Origin: Bacteroidales bacterium
Lineage (GTDB): Bacteria; Bacteroidota; Bacteroidia; Bacteroidales; P3
Length of the DNA: 36,799 nt
Reading direction: 5' to 3'
Assembly (NCBI GenBank): GCA_017958525.1
Contig: JAGDCN010000024.1
Coordinates: 1 to 36,799 of the forward strand
Numbering within the stretch: position 1 is the stretch's first letter; each line of letters opens with the position of its first letter. The translations under genes and the position numbers were made by a program. The notes under the pieces were generated by a model, which had not been told where the DNA came from, made no database searches, and saw only the letters and a list, made by a program, of their open reading frames with translations. Shown here piece by piece: positions 1 through 7,287 of this stretch.

Positions 1-1
1 G

Positions 2-86
2 CGGAAAGAGAGGGATTCGAACCCCCGGACCCTCGCAGGTCAACGGTTTTCAAGACCGCCGCATTCGACCGCTCTGCCATCTTTCC
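2..86 (-). tRNA. tRNA-Ser(UGA)
   Basis: Read on the minus strand it folds into a class II tRNA. The 7-bp acceptor stem is GGAAAGA/TCTTTCC, the anticodon loop is CTTGAAA (anticodon TGA, serine), and the long variable arm is typical of tRNA-Ser. The T arm GGTTCGAATCC is intact. The discriminator base is G at position 2. The window edge hides whether CCA is encoded. A promoter lies directly upstream (98-128). Confidence 0.95.
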
Positions 87-97
87 AAATTCGGTTG

Positions 98-128
98 CAA
101 AAGTACAAACATTTCGCATAATGACAAA
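98..128 (-). promoter_or_regulatory. Bacteroidetes-type promoter of tRNA-Ser
   Basis: On the minus strand a -33 TTTG (125-128) and a -7 TACTTTTG (98-105) are separated by 19 bp, matching the known TTTG / TAnnTTTG consensus. The -7 box is followed by GCAACCGAATTT, nearly the same sequence that follows the -7 boxes of the tRNA-Asn and tRNA-Glu genes in this window. Confidence 0.8.
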
Positions 129-390
129 ATTTTTTTAATTTATGGATCTAAATGATTTGAAAATAAGTTGTTTAGTAGATGGTATCAGTGCTTACAAAGC
201 AAATGAATAACAGGTTTTAATGAAACAAAGTGGAAAAATGGAATAAAACAAGGTGTTTTTTGTAAAATAAACAGTATAATTCAGAGAAATATTAGTGTTC
301 GATTAGAGCCTAAGCAATATAAGTGTGTAATCAGACATTGCAAGATATCAGTTTGTTATGAATGTGAAGTGTGTTTTTTTGAAAAAAAAT
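129..390. other. AT-rich intergenic region without a gene
   Basis: The stretch between the divergent tRNA-Ser and tRNA-Asn promoters is AT-rich. I see no open reading frame with coding character, no structured RNA and no clear repeat in it. Confidence 0.6.
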
Positions 391-421
391 TTTGTCAGTT
401 TCCAAAAATAGAGTACTTTTG
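391..421 (+). promoter_or_regulatory. Promoter of the tandem tRNA-Asn genes
   Basis: The -33 TTTG (391-394) and the -7 TACTTTTG (414-421) are 19 bp apart, a full match to the Bacteroidetes consensus. Directly downstream a small inverted repeat, ATTTC (428-432) with GAAAT (440-444), would form a hairpin at the very 5' end of the transcript. The same arrangement recurs upstream of tRNA-Glu at 36443-36473. Confidence 0.85.
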
Positions 422-446
422 CAGCCGATTTCGGGAGACGAAATAT

Positions 447-520
447 TCCTCAATAGCTCAGTTGGTTAGAGCACCTGACTGTTAATCAGGGGGTCGCAGG
501 TTCAAGTCCTGCTTGGGGAG
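447..520 (+). tRNA. tRNA-Asn(GUU), copy 1
   Basis: A 74-nt cloverleaf. The acceptor stem is TCCTCAA/TTGGGGA, the anticodon loop CTGTTAA (anticodon GTT, asparagine), the T arm GGTTCAAGTCC, and the discriminator G. The CCA end is not encoded (GCA follows). It is identical in sequence to the copy 30 bp downstream and is probably co-transcribed with it. Confidence 0.97.
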
Positions 521-550
521 CATAAGAGGGTGGAACATTCCAAAATAGAT

Positions 551-624
551 TCCTCAATAGCTCAGTTGGTTAGAGCACCTGACTGTTAATCAGGGGGTCG
601 CAGGTTCAAGTCCTGCTTGGGGAG
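551..624 (+). tRNA. tRNA-Asn(GUU), copy 2
   Basis: An exact repeat of the tRNA-Asn at 447-520: same arms, same GTT anticodon, discriminator G, CCA not encoded. Only 30 bp separate the copies and no second promoter is visible, so both are likely processed from one transcript that ends at the hairpin at 651-679. Confidence 0.97.
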
Positions 625-650
625 CGAAAATATAAAAAGATGTGATAAAT

Positions 651-692
651 TAAGGCTGTAAAGCAATTTTACAGCCTTAATTTCGTTTATTA
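651..692 (+). terminator. Rho-independent terminator after tRNA-Asn
   Basis: A perfect 12-bp stem pairs 651-662 (TAAGGCTGTAAA) with 668-679 (TTTACAGCCTTA) around a 5-nt loop. A T-rich tail follows (TTTCGTTTATT). Confidence 0.8.
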
Positions 693-713
693 GTATTACA
701 AAACAATATGTAA

Positions 714-959
714 ATGGGAAAGGTTGCAATCGTTTTAGTATTGACACTGGTATTGCTGCTGCTTTGCTTTGTTGGACTGGGAATCAGAACGCTGCTTCAT
801 CGTGGTGAATTGAAGCGACGCTGTTCCGGGATAGACCCTTACAGCGGTAAGCACAACGGCTGCTCTTGTGCAGATCGGATGGGGGAGAGTTGTGCCGAAC
901 GCAACCGTCGCCCGTACCAGCCGATGGAAGTGAACGAGAACATCTATGGTGAATTGTAA
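714..959 (+). CDS. Small membrane protein with a cysteine cluster
   Basis: This 81-residue protein has one N-terminal transmembrane segment (about residues 3-24), then a basic stretch (HRGELKRR) and a short soluble part containing four cysteines in the order C..CSC..C (about residues 37-60). The plan of one membrane helix followed by a C...CxC...C cluster resembles NqrM, the Na+-NQR maturation factor, but I see no closer sequence match, so this is only a resemblance. The start is an ATG 22 bp after the tail of the tRNA-Asn terminator. The downstream gene is nitroreductase-like. The opposite-strand reading frame over the same DNA lacks protein-like character. I consider the gene real but its function unknown. 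Confidence 0.65.
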   Translation: MGKVAIVLVLTLVLLLLCFVGLGIRTLLHRGELKRRCSGIDPYSGKHNGCSCADRMGESCAERNRRPYQPMEVNENIYGEL

Positions 960-1008
960 AATTTCATCTGAATTACCACTTAACATTAACATTAAAAAGA
1001 TTTTACTC

Positions 1009-1109
1009 ATTACACTGTAATACTCCTGTCATCGACAGGGTTGTTGTCAATTACAAAACGGATGCAAATAATAAAAGTTGTCTTTTTGCGTTAAATATTA
1101 CAGTGTATA
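1009..1109. promoter_or_regulatory. Paired palindromic operator-like sites upstream of the nitroreductase gene
   Basis: Site 1 (1009-1021, ATTACACTGTAAT) is a perfect odd palindrome. Site 2 (1097-1109, ATTACAGTGTATA) matches it with one deviation. Together they contain a perfect 12-bp inverted repeat (1011-1022 with 1096-1107). Their centres are 88 bp apart. A third dyad, CCTGTC-atc-GACAGG, lies between them at 1025-1039. TACA-n-TGTA dyads are the kind of site bound by dimeric repressors. The regulator is not identifiable here. Confidence 0.5.
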
Positions 1110-1144
1110 AATCGAAAATGGACAAATAAAGTAAAAATCAGTAT

Positions 1145-1894
1145 ATGAACACAATAGATCTTATCAACAATCATCGCAGCATACGTAAGTTCAAGGACAA
1201 ACCGATTGATAAAGAAGTAATGGATCGCATCCTGGAATGTGGAATGCGAGCATCTAATACTGGCAATATGCAGATATACAGTATTATCGTTACTCAGGAA
1301 CGTGATAATATTGAAGCGCTATCAAAACTTCACTTTGGACAAGGCGCGACGGCTGCGGCTTTTCTGACCATTTGTGTTGATGTGAACCGCTACCACCATT
1401 GGTGCCGTCTGCGTGGCTGCGACGAGCCTTACGATAATTTTCTTTGGTTGATGTCGGGTACTGTCGATGCTTCGCTTGCTGCACAAAATATCTGTATTGC
1501 CGCTGAAAACGAAGGACTTGGATTCTGCTATCTGGGCACAGTGATGTACAATACAAAAAACATAGCAGAACTGTTGGAATTGCCTAAGGGTGTTGTGCCT
1601 GTCGTTACGCTCTGTATGGGGTATCCTGATGAAACTCCTTCACTAAGTGAGCGGCTTCCCCTTGATGGTGTCGTGCACCAGGAAAAATACCACAATTATA
1701 ACGACGATGACATCAATCGAATCCACCGCATACGAGAGGAGTTTCCGTTCAACCAGGAAATGGTTCGTCAAAATGGCACCCGCAACCTGGCTGAGATTTT
1801 CACCAAGATTCGTTATCCCAAGAAAGACAATGTTGTAATTTCGCAGGCTTTAATGGAATTTGTCAAACAGGCGGGAATGATGGAAAACGAGTAA
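1145..1894 (+). CDS. NfsA-like nitroreductase family flavoprotein
   Basis: This 249-residue protein belongs to the FMN-dependent nitroreductase superfamily, closest in layout to NfsA/FRP-type NAD(P)H oxidoreductases, which reduce nitro compounds, quinones or flavins in the cytoplasm. The N-terminal HRSIRKF (about residues 10-16) is the usual phosphate-binding signature. NTGNMQ (about 38-43) and the GLGFCYLG segment (about 124-131) fit the FMN fold, and MGYPDE marks the core beta strand near residue 160. The C-terminal arm extends past the core as in NfsA-size members. The ATG start follows the two-palindrome region at 1009-1109, which suggests repressor control. A strong bidirectional terminator follows. 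The physiological substrate cannot be read from sequence. Confidence 0.9.
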   Translation: MNTIDLINNHRSIRKFKDKPIDKEVMDRILECGMRASNTGNMQIYSIIVTQERDNIEALSKLHFGQGATAAAFLTICVDVNRYHHWCRLRGCDEPYDNFLWLMSGTVDASLAAQNICIAAENEGLGFCYLGTVMYNTKNIAELLELPKGVVPVVTLCMGYPDETPSLSERLPLDGVVHQEKYHNYNDDDINRIHRIREEFPFNQEMVRQNGTRNLAEIFTKIRYPKKDNVVISQALMEFVKQAGMMENE

Positions 1895-1910
1895 CTTTAA
1901 CAAAAATAAA

Positions 1911-1948
1911 AATGCCGCAGTACTTGACAGCACTGCGGCATTTTTTGT
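1911..1948. terminator. Bidirectional terminator between convergent genes
   Basis: A perfect 11-bp stem, AATGCCGCAGT (1911-1921) with ACTGCGGCATT (1932-1942), and a 10-nt loop, with a T run after it on the plus strand and an A-rich run before it (a T-rich run on the minus strand). It can serve both the nitroreductase gene and the converging PepSY-like gene, whose stop codon is at 1960. Confidence 0.85.
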
Positions 1949-1959
1949 GTTCGAAACTC

Positions 1960-3003
1960 TTACTGTACATCTCTGGGATCGAGAGGCTGGGCGAGAAGGC
2001 CCGTGAATTTGCCAGTATTATCGAACTCCATACGGGTGTATTTCAGTGTGTGGCCGGCTGCTTTCTGACTCACGACAACATAGGTGTAAGGTTTGGGTTT
2101 TTTGCCGTCAGCACCACGATATTTGGCATCGAATTCATAGACAACCATCTTCTCGACACGGTATTTCTCTCCTTTGTATTTCTCATTCAAATATTTGAGG
2201 ATTGCACTGGTGTAACGTTCCTTTGCAAGCACTTTTCCAGTCTTGATGAGTTTTTCCTCGCTCATACTATAGACGGCTTCGAACTTGTTTTTCTGGTTGT
2301 TGGCATAATAGGCAACACATTCGTCACCCGAACGCTCATACCAGTCGGGACCTGCACTGAGGCGTGTGGCAGGATAACGTTTTGCGAAATTGGCGGCAAT
2401 AACCTGTGAGGGCTCGAAAGATTCAATTTCAGGAACATCCTCGACGGGTTTGGGGCGCTTTTTGTTCGACTTCTTGGTTTTGGAAGTCTCTTCGTCGTTG
2501 CTCACATCCTCAGGATTAGAGTGGGTGTAGTAGTCTTTCTTAACCACGTCGGGGTCGGGGGCAGTGGAACGCTGCAACTTGCCGCGAGTGTCGAAAATCA
2601 TTTCGCAGTCGATAGAGCCAAGTCCTTTCTTAATGATAATCATCCGGTAATAGTTGTCACCGCTCATTTCCTCAACATACTCGGTGCTTTTGATTCGATA
2701 GCCAGGATAGTTGTTGACGAAATATGTGTTCATCATCGTAGGACATTCTTCGAGTGCCACAGGGAACGAACTATACTGCCAGTCGCCATTTGCAGTGAAA
2801 TAGCAGCGTCCGTTCTGTCCATCGGTGACAAATTCGGCAATATACTGTCCTGGAGCCTGATACCAGGTTTTTACCTTGTATGATTCGTATGTTTTTTCAA
2901 GAGCCAGAAGAACTGACTTCGGTACTTCGGTCTCTTTAACCTTGGTCTGAGCTGCTGCCAACAATGGCAGGCAAATCAATGCTACAAGAAAGAATCGTTT
3001 CAT
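1960..3003 (-). CDS. Exported PepSY-like (DUF2874-type) protein with two repeats
   Basis: The 347-residue product starts with a clear signal peptide (MKRFFLVALICLPLLAAAQ), so it is periplasmic or outer-membrane associated. Two related halves follow, about residues 24-145 and 200-320. Each opens with a helix such as VPKSVLLALEKTYESYKVKTW or SQVIAANFAKRYPATRLS, followed by 'tyrosine plus beta-strand' segments, the pattern of the PepSY-like family common in Bacteroidetes. A lysine- and acid-rich linker (about 150-195) separates them. Such proteins are thought to bind peptides or inhibit peptidases, but none of that can be shown here. It lies 117 bp downstream of purA on the same strand and may be expressed separately. 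Confidence 0.75.
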   Translation of the reverse strand: MKRFFLVALICLPLLAAAQTKVKETEVPKSVLLALEKTYESYKVKTWYQAPGQYIAEFVTDGQNGRCYFTANGDWQYSSFPVALEECPTMMNTYFVNNYPGYRIKSTEYVEEMSGDNYYRMIIIKKGLGSIDCEMIFDTRGKLQRSTAPDPDVVKKDYYTHSNPEDVSNDEETSKTKKSNKKRPKPVEDVPEIESFEPSQVIAANFAKRYPATRLSAGPDWYERSGDECVAYYANNQKNKFEAVYSMSEEKLIKTGKVLAKERYTSAILKYLNEKYKGEKYRVEKMVVYEFDAKYRGADGKKPKPYTYVVVSQKAAGHTLKYTRMEFDNTGKFTGLLAQPLDPRDVQ

Positions 3004-3120
3004 TTTGTATCGTTTATTTATTTAGTCAAACAACAAGGCATTTTATTGCATTGTCTCCTTTTTTTTTTCGCATAACGGTGAAATGTTAAAATTATTATAC
3101 GTAAAACTTTCTTTTTTGTT

Positions 3121-4416
3121 TCATTTTCTGAAAAGTACGTCTTTGCGGTCGGGACTGACGGAGACGGCCATTATACGGACGCCAGTGTAGTGCTCGAGTG
3201 CCGAGAGGTAGGATAGCAGCTTCGAAGGCAGTGTATTGTAGCTCTCAATGTCGGTCAACGGTTGCTTCCATCCTTCGAAAGTTATGAGTTTTGGCTTGAT
3301 TTCCACTTCGTTGAATTCAAATGGAATTTCATCGGTTTCCTTGTCGTTGATTGAGTATTCGATGCACATTTTTACTTCATCGAAATCGTTCATCACATCG
3401 GGTTTGGTGACAATGAGGTCGGTTACACCGTTGAGCATACAAGCATATTTCAGTGCCGGTATGTCAATCCATCCGCAACGACGTGCACGGCCAGTGGTGG
3501 CACCGAATTCGTGGCCAAGTTCACACAGAGTGTGACCTGTCTCATCGAACAACTCGGTAGGGAACGGGCCTGCTCCAACACGGGTGCAGTAGGCTTTTGT
3601 GATACCCATTACGCGCCCGATGGACGAAGGTGCGACACCGAGACCGGAGCAGACACCAGCTGTAATGGTTGAAGACGACGTTACGAAAGGATACGATCCG
3701 AAATCGATGTCAAGCATAGAGCCCTGTGCTCCTTCAGCCAGTACTTTTTTGCCTTCTTTCAGACATCTGTTGATGAAGTATTCGCTGTTGATGAGTTTGA
3801 ATTTGCGCAGCGTTTCGAGCGATTCCATCCAGCGTACTTCGTATTCGTCAAGGGTCATATTGCCAATGCGGAATGCGTCGGTGTCGAAATTGAGCATTTT
3901 GGCGATTTGCAGGTGTTGAAATTTTAACAGTTGGTATTTCTCTCTGAAATCGAATTCCATTATGTCACCGATGCGGATGCCGGTACGTGCGATTTTGTCG
4001 GTATAGGCTGGTCCGATGCCTTTTAGCGTCGAGCCTATTTTTGCATTACCTTTGGCTTGCTCGTTGGCAGCGTCGAGCAGACGGTGCGACGGGAGTATAA
4101 GGTGTGCTTTTTTGGATATGAAAAGATTGTCAGTGGGTTCGACGCCCTTTTGGCGCAATGCTTCTATTTCTTCATTAAAGATTGCAGGTTCAATAAGGAC
4201 ACCGTTGCCGATAACGTTCAACTTTTGCTTGTGGAATATGCCTGAAGGGATGATGTGAAGGACGTGCTTGATGCCGTTGAATTCGAGGGTGTGACCCGCA
4301 TTGGGACCTCCCTGGAAGCGAGCGATGACATCATATTCAGGGGTAAGGACATCGACAATTTTGCCTTTGCCCTCGTCGCCCCACTGCAAACCTAACAAAA
4401 CATCTACTTTACTCAT
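3121..4416 (-). CDS. purA: Adenylosuccinate synthetase
   Basis: PurA joins IMP and aspartate using GTP to make adenylosuccinate, the first committed step to AMP. The 431-residue length matches E. coli PurA (432). The N-terminal GDEGKGK loop (residues 13-19) carries the catalytic aspartate D14, and GPNAGHT contains the catalytic H42. The TTGRARRCGWID segment and the KPDVM guanine-recognition motif near the C-terminus are also present. The start is ATG at 4416. It follows the 202-residue unknown protein gene by 136 bp, a gap that contains its own hairpin (4472-4484) and probably a promoter. Confidence 0.98.
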   Translation of the reverse strand: MSKVDVLLGLQWGDEGKGKIVDVLTPEYDVIARFQGGPNAGHTLEFNGIKHVLHIIPSGIFHKQKLNVIGNGVLIEPAIFNEEIEALRQKGVEPTDNLFISKKAHLILPSHRLLDAANEQAKGNAKIGSTLKGIGPAYTDKIARTGIRIGDIMEFDFREKYQLLKFQHLQIAKMLNFDTDAFRIGNMTLDEYEVRWMESLETLRKFKLINSEYFINRCLKEGKKVLAEGAQGSMLDIDFGSYPFVTSSSTITAGVCSGLGVAPSSIGRVMGITKAYCTRVGAGPFPTELFDETGHTLCELGHEFGATTGRARRCGWIDIPALKYACMLNGVTDLIVTKPDVMNDFDEVKMCIEYSINDKETDEIPFEFNEVEIKPKLITFEGWKQPLTDIESYNTLPSKLLSYLSALEHYTGVRIMAVSVSPDRKDVLFRK

Positions 4417-4471
4417 TTCTGTATTTTTTATATATTTTATTCTATTTTAAAGATATACACATATTGATTGA

Positions 4472-4484
4472 AGGCCGTGGGCCT
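4472..4484. repeat. Short GC hairpin in the purA leader
   Basis: AGGCC (4472-4476) and GGCCT (4480-4484) flank a GTG loop in an otherwise AT-rich leader of purA. On the minus strand it is preceded, not followed, by a T run, so it does not look like a terminator for the upstream gene. A role in the purA 5' untranslated region is possible but unproven. Confidence 0.35.
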
Positions 4485-4552
4485 CAAAAAAACATTACGA
4501 AAATACGAAAAATATTTGAATTGGGTGCTATATTGTGAAAAATGTTTACTAA

Positions 4553-5161
4553 TTACTTGTCGCGCTGGCGTTTAAACCAATCGATAAAATCGGGCAGGTC
4601 GTCCATTGGGCGGAATCCGGCTTTGAATGGTTCATCGGGAATTGCGCAGGTATCGAGATAGCCTATCAGTGTAGCACAGTCGAACTCGCCAATCATAGCT
4701 TCGATGGTGACATAAACGCCAACCAGTTGGTCGTCATCATCGGCCACAGGGTTGGGCAGTGCTACGCGAATGCCAAGGATATCAGGTTCTTCTTCGCTTT
4801 CGAGTTGCATAAAATACATTTGCTTGGTTTCGAAGCGGTATTTGTCGAAAGTCACTTTCATGTCTGACCCTTTGGGCTGTTTAAAAGCCACAAATTCCCA
4901 CCAGTCAAAGTCGGGTGCGTTGTCGGTAAGCTCGACGACATAGCGAAACAGGTCGGTATCGCCTTCGGCAGAAAAAGTCAAAGTCCGCCCTGTAGGTGTA
5001 GGCTCGCTGATTTCGAAGGTCAAACCTTCGCAATATATGTCTAGCTGTTTTTGAAGTTCATCAAGCAGGTTCTGCTGCTCTGTGTCGTTCAAATCGCCCA
5101 GCATAGTCAAGCGTTCGTTATTGTCGGCAAACCATTGCCAGAATTTTTCGTATTCGTGCAT
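4553..5161 (-). CDS. Conserved-looking acidic protein of unknown function
   Basis: I do not recognise this 202-residue protein. It has no signal peptide or membrane helix and is strongly acidic and rich in aromatics, with WEFVAFKQP (about residues 88-96) and a C-terminal DWFKRQRDK. An N-terminal helix containing WQWF and LLDELQKQL is followed by alternating strands, suggesting a compact cytosolic alpha/beta fold. It starts 20 bp after the P-loop/CYTH/MurB fusion gene, so it is probably the last gene of that operon. The ATG start at 5161 gives normal spacing. Codon usage looks like that of its neighbours, so I consider the gene real. Confidence 0.8.
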   Translation of the reverse strand: MHEYEKFWQWFADNNERLTMLGDLNDTEQQNLLDELQKQLDIYCEGLTFEISEPTPTGRTLTFSAEGDTDLFRYVVELTDNAPDFDWWEFVAFKQPKGSDMKVTFDKYRFETKQMYFMQLESEEEPDILGIRVALPNPVADDDDQLVGVYVTIEAMIGEFDCATLIGYLDTCAIPDEPFKAGFRPMDDLPDFIDWFKRQRDK

Positions 5162-5181
5162 ATGCTATTGAATTATGATAG

Positions 5182-7287
5182 TTATACAAATATTGCCTCG
5201 CATTCCAGTTCTACTCCGAATCGGTTTTTGACATCGGCTATGATGGTGTCGGCCAGACGGCGGACGTCCTTGGAGGTGCATCCGCCGCGGTTGACAAGCA
5301 CCAAAGCCTGCTTTTCATAGACACCGACGCGGCCCATTGTGCGTCCTTTCCATCCACAGCGTTCTATCAGCCATCCGGCAGCAAGTTTGTGGCGGCCGTC
5401 GTCAGTGGGGAAGGCTACGATGTCGGGATAATCAGTACGCAGGGATTCATAAAGTTCGTTGTCAACAATGGGGTTCTTGAAAAAACTGCCCGCGTTGCCA
5501 ATCTCATCGGGATTGGGCAGTTTGCTGTCGCGTACAGCAGTGACGATATCAGCCAACTGTCGAGCCGTTGGATGGTCAATATTGCGCTCGGCAAGAGCGT
5601 TTACCAATGCTTTATAAGAAAGATCTGGAATGAATTGTTCGTCGAGTTTGAAAACCACTCGGTCGATAATGTAACGGTTTTTCCATTTGCCTTTGAAGTT
5701 CGACCAGCGGTAGCCGAATCCGCAATCGGCAGCTTCAATCCAACGATCCGAACCGTCTGTAAAATCGTAGCAGTGGACACGATGTATGACATCTTTGGCC
5801 TCTTTGCCGTAAGCTCCGATATTCTGTACTGGTGCCGCGCCTACGGAGCCTGGAATGGAAGCCAGATTTTCAAGTCCGTACCATTGGTTTTTGATGCAAT
5901 GGTTCACAAAATCGAGCCAGCGTGTCCCGGCACCGGCCACGACATAGTAGTGCCCGTCTTTTTTTTCGAGCAGCGTTATTTCACTGTTGGCAGGATGGAT
6001 GATATAGCCCTCGTATAAGTCTGGTAGAATTACGTTACTGCCACAGCCGAGGATGAATTGTGGAACGTCTTTGTATGAATTGTTTTTTGCGAACATCCAA
6101 TAGTCATTTTGTGAACACAGATTGATGAAACACATAGTTTGGGAGTCGATGCCGAACGTGTTGAATCCGCGCAGTGAGAATGCAGTTTCTATTCTAAGAT
6201 ATCTATTTACTGCTATGTTGGAGTTGTAGTATTCGGGTTTCTCTGTCACGTCCTCTATGATGCGAAGGAATGGAGGAAACTGTATTGACGATGTGTCCTC
6301 GGCATCCTCGATTTCGAGTAGCAAGTGGTCTAACCGTGGCTCTATAAATTCGTCCAATTCGAAGTATTGGTCTTTCCATAGAAAGCAGCTGCGCAACTTG
6401 TGGATAGTGCTTTTTTCGGGATTAGCCTCGTTGAGCAGTTCGCGGTATTGATTCTCGTCGATTTGGCGTTCAAGTTCGTAGCGTCGGTCAGATGTGATGT
6501 GAATCTTTGTTGTAAGAAAATAGACATTATGGCCGTTTTCACCACGCATACGTAAGCGCCGCTCCTGTCCGTTGATAGGTGTCAGATATGTCTGGTAAAT
6601 CTCGCTTGTGTTGCTGTTAGGAATTTCTCCAATCTTTTCCACCAGATATTTGCGTTCTATCTCTATCGGCTGTGGTATGCCCAAAACGTGGGATATTTCA
6701 GTCAGTACACGGTTTATTTTCTCCTCAAAAGTGCAGTCGTTACCTACAACACGAAGGTGCGGATGTCCAGTCCAGGCATTCATCAGTCTGTCGTCGATGG
6801 CGCGAGCCTGTTCCGGTGTTTCTTTGCGCGCGGCGTTATTGCCAAGATTGTAAAATAATTCTGCTCCTTTGGCAGCAGTAGCCATATGTATCACAGCAGC
6901 ATAGCGGGCGTCTCGCAGCTCCACCACGGTTTTACCCATTGTTTCAAGCAGACTGTCCCACGTTTCGTCTGCCATATAGGCACGTATGTCCATAGTGCCG
7001 CGGTCACAGACTATCAATGATGGTTGCTCGCTTTGACGCGCGATGCATTCCAGACGATTTTCAATTTCCAGTTGGAACTCCATCAGTTGTCGCTCGCTTT
7101 CAATGAAAAGTTTTTTGTTGGTGGTCAGAAAATCCACTCCCGATTGGGAAAAAAGAGTTGCTGCTTCGGGAATGGTCAGAACATAATAGCCCATCCCTGA
7201 AAAATGTTCAACAATTCGTGCCAATGCAGTGGTTTTGCCTGCACAGGGGCCACCGGTCAAAACAATTTTTGTAATGTCTTTTTTCAT
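5182..7287 (-). CDS. murB: Fusion protein: P-loop ATPase/kinase + CYTH triphosphatase + MurB
   Basis: One continuous 701-residue frame holds three domains. Residues about 5-200 form a P-loop domain of the AAA_28/NadR-kinase type with Walker A GGPCAGKT (12-19) and the IVCDRG strand (92-97). Residues about 205-366 form a CYTH (triphosphate tunnel) domain opening with the signature ExExK (E209, E211, K213) and carrying RRLRMRG and KLRS basic strands. Residues about 368-701 are a full-length MurB, the FAD enzyme that reduces UDP-GlcNAc-enolpyruvate to UDP-MurNAc. MurB features seen are NTFGID (376-381), GCGSNVIL, ASIPGSVGAAPVQNIGAYG, the FGYR arginine R527, the proton-donor serine S601 in GNAGSFFKNP, and the C-terminal glutamate E697. 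The MurB part lacks its own Met: CYTH runs into it directly. The start overlaps the MATE stop by 4 bp (ATGA). The P-loop and CYTH substrates are unknown. Confidence 0.93.
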   Translation of the reverse strand: MKKDITKIVLTGGPCAGKTTALARIVEHFSGMGYYVLTIPEAATLFSQSGVDFLTTNKKLFIESERQLMEFQLEIENRLECIARQSEQPSLIVCDRGTMDIRAYMADETWDSLLETMGKTVVELRDARYAAVIHMATAAKGAELFYNLGNNAARKETPEQARAIDDRLMNAWTGHPHLRVVGNDCTFEEKINRVLTEISHVLGIPQPIEIERKYLVEKIGEIPNSNTSEIYQTYLTPINGQERRLRMRGENGHNVYFLTTKIHITSDRRYELERQIDENQYRELLNEANPEKSTIHKLRSCFLWKDQYFELDEFIEPRLDHLLLEIEDAEDTSSIQFPPFLRIIEDVTEKPEYYNSNIAVNRYLRIETAFSLRGFNTFGIDSQTMCFINLCSQNDYWMFAKNNSYKDVPQFILGCGSNVILPDLYEGYIIHPANSEITLLEKKDGHYYVVAGAGTRWLDFVNHCIKNQWYGLENLASIPGSVGAAPVQNIGAYGKEAKDVIHRVHCYDFTDGSDRWIEAADCGFGYRWSNFKGKWKNRYIIDRVVFKLDEQFIPDLSYKALVNALAERNIDHPTARQLADIVTAVRDSKLPNPDEIGNAGSFFKNPIVDNELYESLRTDYPDIVAFPTDDGRHKLAAGWLIERCGWKGRTMGRVGVYEKQALVLVNRGGCTSKDVRRLADTIIADVKNRFGVELECEAIFV

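Noticed and set aside
735..1010. Minus-strand frame over the small membrane protein
   Set aside because: The plus-strand frame has a convincing membrane helix and cysteine cluster and follows a terminator; the opposite frame has neither.
4417..4552. Possible purine riboswitch before purA
   Set aside because: The only clear structure is a 5-bp hairpin; no conserved riboswitch core or multi-helix junction is visible.
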